This document shows, in pieces, positions 31,570 to 36,807 of a stretch of 36,807 bases of DNA. The notes under the pieces were generated by a model. The model saw only the letters and a list, made by a program, of their open reading frames with translations. It did no database searches and was not told the origin of the DNA. Where the stretch lies: contig DAIDHB010000415.1 in assembly GCA_027452145.1 (NCBI GenBank), positions 1 to 36,807 of the forward strand, given 5' to 3'. This stretch comes from Planctomycetales bacterium (GTDB taxonomy: Bacteria > Planctomycetota > Planctomycetia > Isosphaerales > Isosphaeraceae). The translations under genes were made by a program, and so were the position numbers. How positions within the stretch are numbered: position 1 is the stretch's first letter; the number at the start of each line of letters is the position of its first letter.

Positions 31570-31812
31570 TAGCGGAAATCGGTTCGCCTCATCGTTTCGG
31601 ATATCACAGATGTCGGCCCCCCAGTCCCGACGACCGCCGGGCCCGCCAGAATGGTCCAACCGGCCGACCCGCTCGGTCCGCCAGTCCTCCGCCGTCCCGG
31701 GCCCGGCCGATCCGCCCGGACCGCCCGGGTCGGGGGATGGAGTCTACAAGGGCAAGGTCCCGGGCCGGAACGCCTCCTCTTACCGTGAGTCATCCAAAAG
31801 TTCGGCGCCCTG

Positions 31813-33081
31813 TTATTTCGGACGAGCAGCCTGTTCCTTCAGCTTCTTGGCCAGCACGTCCTCGTCACCCTTGACCAGTTTCCCCTCGGGATCGATCAGG
31901 ATCACGGTCCCCAGCCCCGTCAGGCCGAAGCGCTCCCAGGTCCTGAACGTGGGGTCGAGCAAAATCGGGAACGGCAGGGTCTTGCCGCCCCAGACGTTCT
32001 TGACGATCGGCTCGAGCGCCCGATCGACGTCGGCCATCGACTTCAATTGTCCGTCGATGTCGATGCAGATCGAGATGATCTCGAACCTGTCCCGCTGCGC
32101 GGCATGCTCCTCGTAGAATCTCATCAGCTTCGGCAGCCCCTTCGAGACACAGGGGCGGCAGCTCATCCCCCAGAAGTCGACCAAAACCCACTTGCCCCGG
32201 AAGTCGGCGATCGTGGCGTCCTTGCTGATGCCGCGGGCGTCGGTGGCGTGCCATTGTGGTGGTGCCTCGCCAAAATGCCGGGTGTAGTCGTTCCACCTGC
32301 CCTCGGCCTTTGCCTTCGCCTTCAGGATGTGGACATCAGGCGCGTGCGGCGCGAGCCGAAGCCGGCCGAGGTGGACGTCGGACCTGTCGGATCCCAGCAC
32401 GATGGCCCGGTCCGGGATCAGGTCCCCCTCGAACTCCTCCCTGTCGGCGAACTGGCTGTAGGCCTGGAGCGTGTACTTGCCCGGGGGCAGCCGGAACTCG
32501 AACCTCGCCTCGAAGGAGCCGCAGCTCACCAGCCTGCTGGAGTAGACAGGACTCGGATGCCTGGGGTCCTCAGGCAAGTGAACATAAACATGGGTCCAGT
32601 AGGGCTGCTGGCCGGACCCCGGGCCCTCGAACGACCCGCGCACCGTGACGAGCGGGACCAGCCGGATCTCGATCGGTTCGGCCTGCTCCGCGTTCGGAAT
32701 CATGGCGATCCCGCCCCGCCGGCGCGACGGGTCCATGGCCATCACGGCGTGGTACGGGGCCGAATCCTTGATCGTGAACCGGCCATCCGACCCCGCCGGG
32801 ATGGGCTGGGTCCGGGCGAAGGGTTCCATCTCGCCGAGCTGGCCCCAGAAGAGCTTGACGTTCTCCTCCTTCTTGAGGTCATAAGGTTTGCCGTCCCGAT
32901 CCCTGGCCGGCCCGTTGGCCCTCCAGAAGCAGCCGACGGCCGCGCCGGCGACCGGCCTCCCCGCCTCATCGACGACCCGCCCGCGGATCTCCCGCGGCTC
33001 ATCCGCCCGGACGCCGCCGAGGATCGTCAGCAGGACCAGGACCGGGGAATACAAGGGCGGCCAGGTCGGCAGCTTTCTCAT
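31813..33081 (-). CDS. Exported TlpA-like thioredoxin-fold protein with carboxypeptidase-regulatory-like domain
   Basis: The 422-residue protein has a signal peptide (LPTWPPLYSPVLVLLTILGG, about 4-23, then VRA) and an Ig-like regulatory domain beginning EIRGRVVDEAGRPVAGAAV (about 31-49). A middle beta-rich part with FRLPPGKYTLQAYSQF is followed by a C-terminal thioredoxin domain from about 290. The active site is WGMSCRPC near 302-309, a CxxC pair as in TlpA/ResA redox proteins, and GLGTVILIDPEGKLVKG is the usual strand before the end. It should act outside the cytoplasmic membrane in disulfide reduction or as a redox partner. The ATG at 33081 is chosen over 33096 because CGAGG precedes it and the signal peptide then begins properly. 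Confidence 0.88.
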   Translation of the reverse strand: MRKLPTWPPLYSPVLVLLTILGGVRADEPREIRGRVVDEAGRPVAGAAVGCFWRANGPARDRDGKPYDLKKEENVKLFWGQLGEMEPFARTQPIPAGSDGRFTIKDSAPYHAVMAMDPSRRRGGIAMIPNAEQAEPIEIRLVPLVTVRGSFEGPGSGQQPYWTHVYVHLPEDPRHPSPVYSSRLVSCGSFEARFEFRLPPGKYTLQAYSQFADREEFEGDLIPDRAIVLGSDRSDVHLGRLRLAPHAPDVHILKAKAKAEGRWNDYTRHFGEAPPQWHATDARGISKDATIADFRGKWVLVDFWGMSCRPCVSKGLPKLMRFYEEHAAQRDRFEIISICIDIDGQLKSMADVDRALEPIVKNVWGGKTLPFPILLDPTFRTWERFGLTGLGTVILIDPEGKLVKGDEDVLAKKLKEQAARPK

Positions 33082-33718
33082 GGGTTGGCCTCGCATCGTC
33101 TCATGGAACGACCAGGGGTCGTCATCCTGGTCGTCGGACAACCGTAACACGCCAGCGTCTGGGATTCCAGGAGGCCTCAGGCAAACGGGCCTCCCGTCTC
33201 GAGATCCCAGCAGCGGCCAGTTGTGGAGGGCTGAAGTGCCGTTCCGCTCGGTCTGCGAAGACCGCTGGCCCACCTCATCCCGGTCAGGGTCCCAGAACCT
33301 GGCGCGCGCGGCGGGGTTTCACGCCGGTGCGAATCACTCCTGCTGAGTTTGCGGATCAGCTTGATTGGTAGATCTGGGTAGATTGTAGTGCGTGCGGAAT
33401 ATTTTGAAAAAGCGCGGATTCGCTCAAGTTGTTGATACAAAGGATGTTGCGACATTTTTTTGGCCGATTTCGTCGAGGGGGCCGTACAGAATTTGCGGAG
33501 TTGATACATCATGTAAGTAGGAAAGGCACTCGCGCGGGGGTCCAGGAAGAGTCGCCGACCCCCGATCACGTCCCTTCGACAGTCAGACTGACCTGGATAT
33601 CGAGTCGATGCAAGCAGGAGTTCACGAATGTCGCACCAGGCCAGAGACCGCACTCCTGACTCATGGATGTTTGAAGTCGTGGACGGCTTGGTCTCAATCT
33701 CGGGCCGAGGCGCCAGAG

Positions 33719-34115
33719 CAAAACGAAGCCAATCTTCACGGGTTCTTCATGATCGGCGGCCGGCACGGGGCCTGAGTCCGGGCGCCGAGACCCTGCAAAC
33801 ATCAAAACGAAGCCAATCTTCACGGGTTCTTCACAATCGGCGCCGCGTTCGGCGCCGAGATTTCGGCGCCGAGACCCTGCAAAACATCAAAACGAAGCCA
33901 ATCTTCACGGCTTCTTCACAGTTGGCGCCGAGGTTTCGGCGCCGAGACCCTGTAAAACGTCAAAACGAAGCCAATCCTGCCAGAATGGCAGTCGAAGGGT
34001 GGAAGCTGAGTGAAATCGAGCGAACGAAGCCAATCTTCATGTTTCCTTCACATTTGGTCGCCGGTTTTTCGGCGTGGAAGGAACCCGGGGGGGTAAACAT
34101 CAAAACGAAGCCAAT
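33719..34115 (+). repeat. Array of six AACGAAGCCAAT repeats
   Basis: CAAAACGAAGCCAAT starts at 33719, 33803, 33888, 33961 and 34101, and a variant CGAACGAAGCCAAT at 34021. The first three units are 84-85 bases apart and share the following CTTCACGG and an internal CGGCGCCGAGA that can form hairpins. The later units are more divergent and 60-80 bases apart. The spacers are related to each other, so this is a decayed tandem repeat and not a CRISPR array. Confidence 0.8.
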
Positions 34116-34333
34116 TTCGCCGGCGGTGTTTGGGGGCGTGAGTGGCTAATGGCTTGTGATGGTGGATGGCAGGGCGGTTTGTCGCGGGCAAGACCCCTGA
34201 ACCGTCGCCGGCTGAGCGGGGCCGACCGCTCACCAGCCATCCACCATGAGCCGCTCAACCCGGATGCCGGGGACTCCGACGCGATTCGGCGAAGGTCGAC
34301 GACATCAGTCGTTCTTTTCGCGCGTCGGGGGCG

Positions 34334-34339
34334 TATAAT
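34334..34339 (+). promoter_or_regulatory. TATAAT box upstream of the DUF4175-like gene
   Basis: A perfect TATAAT stands 54 bases before the ATG. A -35 box at 17 bases is poor (GTTCTT), so this may depend on an activator or an extended -10. It is the only clear promoter element before this gene. Confidence 0.5.
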
Positions 34340-34393
34340 AGACGGACCATACCACGTCGAAGATCGGGGAACGTCCTGCGAGGAGCCCGCGAC

Positions 34394-36807
34394 ATGGCCG
34401 TAGGGACGCAGTCACAAGCATCATTCGGCAAGCTGCTGGACTACGAGCAGTTCATCGAGCATCAGCTCCAGCGCACGAGGCGGCGGATCAAGCTGACGGA
34501 CATCGCGACGGCCTGCCTGACGCTCCTCGTCGGGTTCCTGGCCGTGCTGTTCGTCGAGATCCTGCTCGACCACGTGCTGGGGATGCCGTACTGGCTGCGC
34601 TCCACCATCTTCTTCCTGGGGATCGGCGCCGCGGCGACGTACAGCGCCGTCAGGGTAGCGATTCCCCTGATCGGGCGGATCAATTCGCTGTATGCGGCCA
34701 AGACGATCGAGGCGGCCGACCCGAATTTCAAGAACAGCCTGATCAACTACCTGGAGCTGCGCCGCCGGCCCGAGGAGCTGCCGCGGGCCGTGCTGGCGAC
34801 GCTTGAGTCCCGCGCCGTGACCGACCTGACGCAGGTCGACGTCGACGCCGCCGTGAACCAGCGGCGGATGATGCAGATGGTCTACGCCCTGTCCGCGGTG
34901 GTGGTGATGTTCTGCGTCTACATGGTGGTCGCGCCGCGGAGCATCCTCGACTCGGCCCGCCGCGCGTTCCTCGCCGACATCAGCCGGCCGACGTACACCC
35001 AGCTCGTCAACATCAAGCCGGGGGATGATTCCGTCGTCGCCGGGGCGCACGTCAGCTTCGAGGCCGAGATCCAGGGCATCCGGCCCGACAAGGTCGTGCT
35101 GCACTACAGCAGCGACGGCGGCAAGTTCTACGCCGTGAAGGACCTGGCGCCCGGGAAGAACGAGATCGACCCCTGGCAGATCACGATGCCCAACGTCCAG
35201 CAGGACGTGGACTACTACCTCACCGGCGGCGACGCCGAATCGCGGCACTTCCGCCTGGAGGTCAAGCCGGCGCCGACGATCGTCGGGATCACGCACGACC
35301 TGAAGTTCCCCGCGTATGTCAAGGCCGAGGACCGCAAGGGCGTCGAGGGGGGCGAGATCGAGGCGATCGAGGGGACCGAGGTCACGGTCCACGCGCAGAC
35401 CAACATGCCGGCCTCGCATGCGACGATCAACTTCGGGTCGCAGGAGCTCAACTCGCTGGCGATGTCCGTCTCGACCGACGACCCGACCCGGCTGAGCGGC
35501 ACGTTCACCGTGACGAGGTCGGGGACCTATCAGGTCGTCTTCCGCACCACCGGCGAGACGCACGGGCAGGTCAACCCCAGCCCGGTGAACTACGACATCA
35601 TCGCGATCCCCGACAGGCCGCCCACGGCGAAGTTCGTCCGCCCCGAGCAGCCGACGATCCGCGTGCCGGCCAATGTGAAGGTCGACCTGGTCATGCGCGG
35701 CGCGGACGACTACGGGATCAAGGAGGCGACCGTCCACGTCCAGCAGGGCAAGGACGTGCCGGCCTCGAAGGACTTCCTGGAGAACCGCGAGCCGCAGCGC
35801 GAGTTCAACGCCAGCTACACGGTGGACCTGGCGAAGCTCCGCGCCCGTCCGGGCGAGAAGATCACCTACTGGCTGACGGTCCGCGACAACAAGGAGAAGG
35901 TCTCCAACCGCTTCGAGACCGCCCGGCAGATCATCGAGGTCATCGAGCCGGTCGCCGCCGACGAACAGAAGAAGATCGAGCAGGAGCGGGTTCAGGAGCG
36001 GCAGGAGCAGGACGGCGGCCAGGCCCCCAGCCAGGATCAGGATGCGGTGCCGTCCGAGCGGCCGCAGGAGCCGCAGCCTCCCTCCGAGAAGGGGAAGGAC
36101 GAAGGCACCCAGGAGGGCGCGCCGGCGGCTGCGGGTGCCCAGAAGGATCAGAAGAATCCGGGCGATGAGGCCGCGGGGCCCGATACGGGCGCGAGCCCCG
36201 ACCAGAACGGCAACGCCCAGAACGGCCCGCAGCAGCAGGAGCCGCCCCTGACCGCCCAGGAGCAGCAGATGCTCCGGGATTTCCAGAAGCTTCAGCGCGG
36301 TCAACAGGCCCAGGCCCAGCGTGGCAACCAGGCCGGGAACCAGGGCGGAGCCGCCGGCAACCCGGCGGACAATCCGCCGGGCCAGCCCGGCGCGCGGAAT
36401 GACGGCATGGGCGGCGGGAACCGGAACGCGGCTCAACAAGACCGGCAGCCCCAGGCCGGTCGCAACGAGGGTGCGGCCGGCGGCAATCCGCCCCAGCCTG
36501 CTGCCGCCGGCAATCCCGGCGACCGCGCCGTCCCGGGAGTCCGCGAGAACAACCCGCCCGGGGCCAACCAGGGTCCGGTCAACAATAACAACAACCCGGC
36601 TCAGCCGCAGCAGGCGGGCAACGCCGACAACCAGGTCGCCCCGGGCCAGGCCGGCGCAGCCCAGCCAAACGCTGCTCCGCCTGGCGGCGCCAACCAGCAG
36701 CCTGGCGGCGCCAACCAGCAGCCTGGCGGCGCCAACCAGCAGCCTGGCGGCGCCAACCAGCAGCCCGGCGGCGCCAACCAAAAGCCCGGCGGGATGAACC
36801 AGCAGCC
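34394..36807 (+). CDS. DUF4175-like membrane protein (partial, runs off the window)
   Basis: An uninterrupted plus-strand frame of 804 codons starts at ATG 34394, after GCGAGGAG, and is still open at the window end. It has two membrane segments near residues 35-57 and 67-85 and a third near 155-175, then an exported beta-rich part with Ig-like stretches such as GITHDLKFPAYVKAEDRKGV and DDYGIKEATVHVQ. The last 260 residues are Gln/Asn/Gly/Pro-rich, ending in six seven-residue PGGANQQ-type repeats. The pattern fits planctomycete DUF4175-like proteins, whose function is not settled. A cell-surface or envelope-integrity role is a guess. The minus-strand frame opposite (34421-36781) is an antisense shadow. 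Confidence 0.8.
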   Translation, partial: MAVGTQSQASFGKLLDYEQFIEHQLQRTRRRIKLTDIATACLTLLVGFLAVLFVEILLDHVLGMPYWLRSTIFFLGIGAAATYSAVRVAIPLIGRINSLYAAKTIEAADPNFKNSLINYLELRRRPEELPRAVLATLESRAVTDLTQVDVDAAVNQRRMMQMVYALSAVVVMFCVYMVVAPRSILDSARRAFLADISRPTYTQLVNIKPGDDSVVAGAHVSFEAEIQGIRPDKVVLHYSSDGGKFYAVKDLAPGKNEIDPWQITMPNVQQDVDYYLTGGDAESRHFRLEVKPAPTIVGITHDLKFPAYVKAEDRKGVEGGEIEAIEGTEVTVHAQTNMPASHATINFGSQELNSLAMSVSTDDPTRLSGTFTVTRSGTYQVVFRTTGETHGQVNPSPVNYDIIAIPDRPPTAKFVRPEQPTIRVPANVKVDLVMRGADDYGIKEATVHVQQGKDVPASKDFLENREPQREFNASYTVDLAKLRARPGEKITYWLTVRDNKEKVSNRFETARQIIEVIEPVAADEQKKIEQERVQERQEQDGGQAPSQDQDAVPSERPQEPQPPSEKGKDEGTQEGAPAAAGAQKDQKNPGDEAAGPDTGASPDQNGNAQNGPQQQEPPLTAQEQQMLRDFQKLQRGQQAQAQRGNQAGNQGGAAGNPADNPPGQPGARNDGMGGGNRNAAQQDRQPQAGRNEGAAGGNPPQPAAAGNPGDRAVPGVRENNPPGANQGPVNNNNNPAQPQQAGNADNQVAPGQAGAAQPNAAPPGGANQQPGGANQQPGGANQQPGGANQQPGGANQKPGGMNQQ
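36680..36805 (+). repeat. 21-base in-gene tandem repeat (PGGANQQ)
   Basis: Six consecutive 21-base units, CCTGGCGGCGCCAACCAGCAG and variants, begin at 36680. The first four are identical; the fifth and sixth differ by a few bases. They encode PGGANQQ repeats at the end of the visible protein and are prone to copy-number change by slippage. Confidence 0.9.

Larger units (their letters stand above)
33082..34393. other. Long non-coding region with AT-richer patch and repeat array
   Basis: No gene is convincing in these 1.3 kb. From about 33355 to 33530 the sequence is clearly richer in A and T than anywhere else and contains GTTGATACA twice (about 33430 and 33500). From 33719 to 34115 lies the AACGAAGCCAAT array. 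ATGGTGGATGGC (34159-34170) is inverted at 34236-34247. The frame 33429-33659 shows no protein-like pattern. Confidence 0.6.

Noticed and set aside
33429..33659. Small plus-strand frame in the AT-richer patch
   Set aside because: It has no ribosome site or recognisable pattern, so I left it out.
33719..34115. CRISPR-like array
   Set aside because: The repeats are short and unevenly spaced, the spacers resemble each other, and no cas gene is near.
34421..36781. Minus-strand 786-codon open frame with LLVGAAR repeats
   Set aside because: It is the antisense of the repeat-rich DUF4175-like gene; it has no sensible domain and the plus strand has membrane helices, a ribosome site and a TATAAT box.

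Overview
The window is GC-rich throughout and reads like a planctomycete chromosome, most likely from the Isosphaeraceae/Gemmatales side of Planctomycetota. The evidence for this is the gene style: sigma factors fused to a membrane segment and a C-terminal exported domain, a giant Ser/Thr kinase with WD40 and TPR repeats directly behind an ECF sigma factor, a DUF6745-type protein with its small partner, a Gln/Asn/Gly-rich DUF4175-like membrane protein, and many short palindromic dispersed repeats. The assignment is inferred from protein families; no rRNA or other marker gene is present.

Layout. 0-2 kb: the tail of a possible gene, an aminoglycoside 6'-acetyltransferase-like GNAT, and a convergent DRB0094-type RNA ligase. 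2.0-2.3 kb: two tRNA-like genes with near-identical bodies but abnormal anticodon arms. 2.3-5.8 kb: a zinc-ribbon/SDR-fold protein, a small conserved protein and a leucine-rich-repeat-like DUF6745 protein. 5.9-9.7 kb: a CnbZ/RidA-like protein, an LssY_C membrane protein, a small protein paired with a HEPN gene broken by an in-frame TAG, and a TatD-like hydrolase. 9.9-11.9 kb: ribonuclease III and a multipass membrane protein on the minus strand.

12.1-22.9 kb is a signalling block, all on the plus strand: a membrane-tethered ECF sigma factor, a second soluble ECF sigma factor whose stop overlaps the start of a 1470-residue Ser/Thr kinase, a paralogue of the tethered sigma factor, and an exported trypsin-like protease. 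The kinase and its sigma factor are almost certainly co-translated. The two tethered sigma factors look like a matched pair placed on either side of it.

23.2-26.4 kb: a YbdK-type carboxylate-amine ligase and a divergent TPR/glycosyltransferase-9-like protein. 26.4-31.6 kb is the accessory part of the window. It is a string of small one- and two-gene cassettes: an unknown overlapping pair, a ParD/ParE-like toxin-antitoxin pair, an orphan addiction-module antitoxin, a DUF4365 predicted nuclease with a HicA-like partner, and two small unknown proteins, one of them cysteine-rich. Five copies of a GC-rich element centred on GGTGCGAGCC lie in the gaps of this stretch only; four of the five precede a cassette. 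This is the best candidate for something not yet described.

31.8-33.1 kb: a secreted TlpA-like thioredoxin protein. 33.1-34.4 kb: non-coding DNA with an AT-richer patch and six copies of an AACGAAGCCAAT repeat. 34.4 kb to the end: a DUF4175-like membrane protein that runs out of the window.
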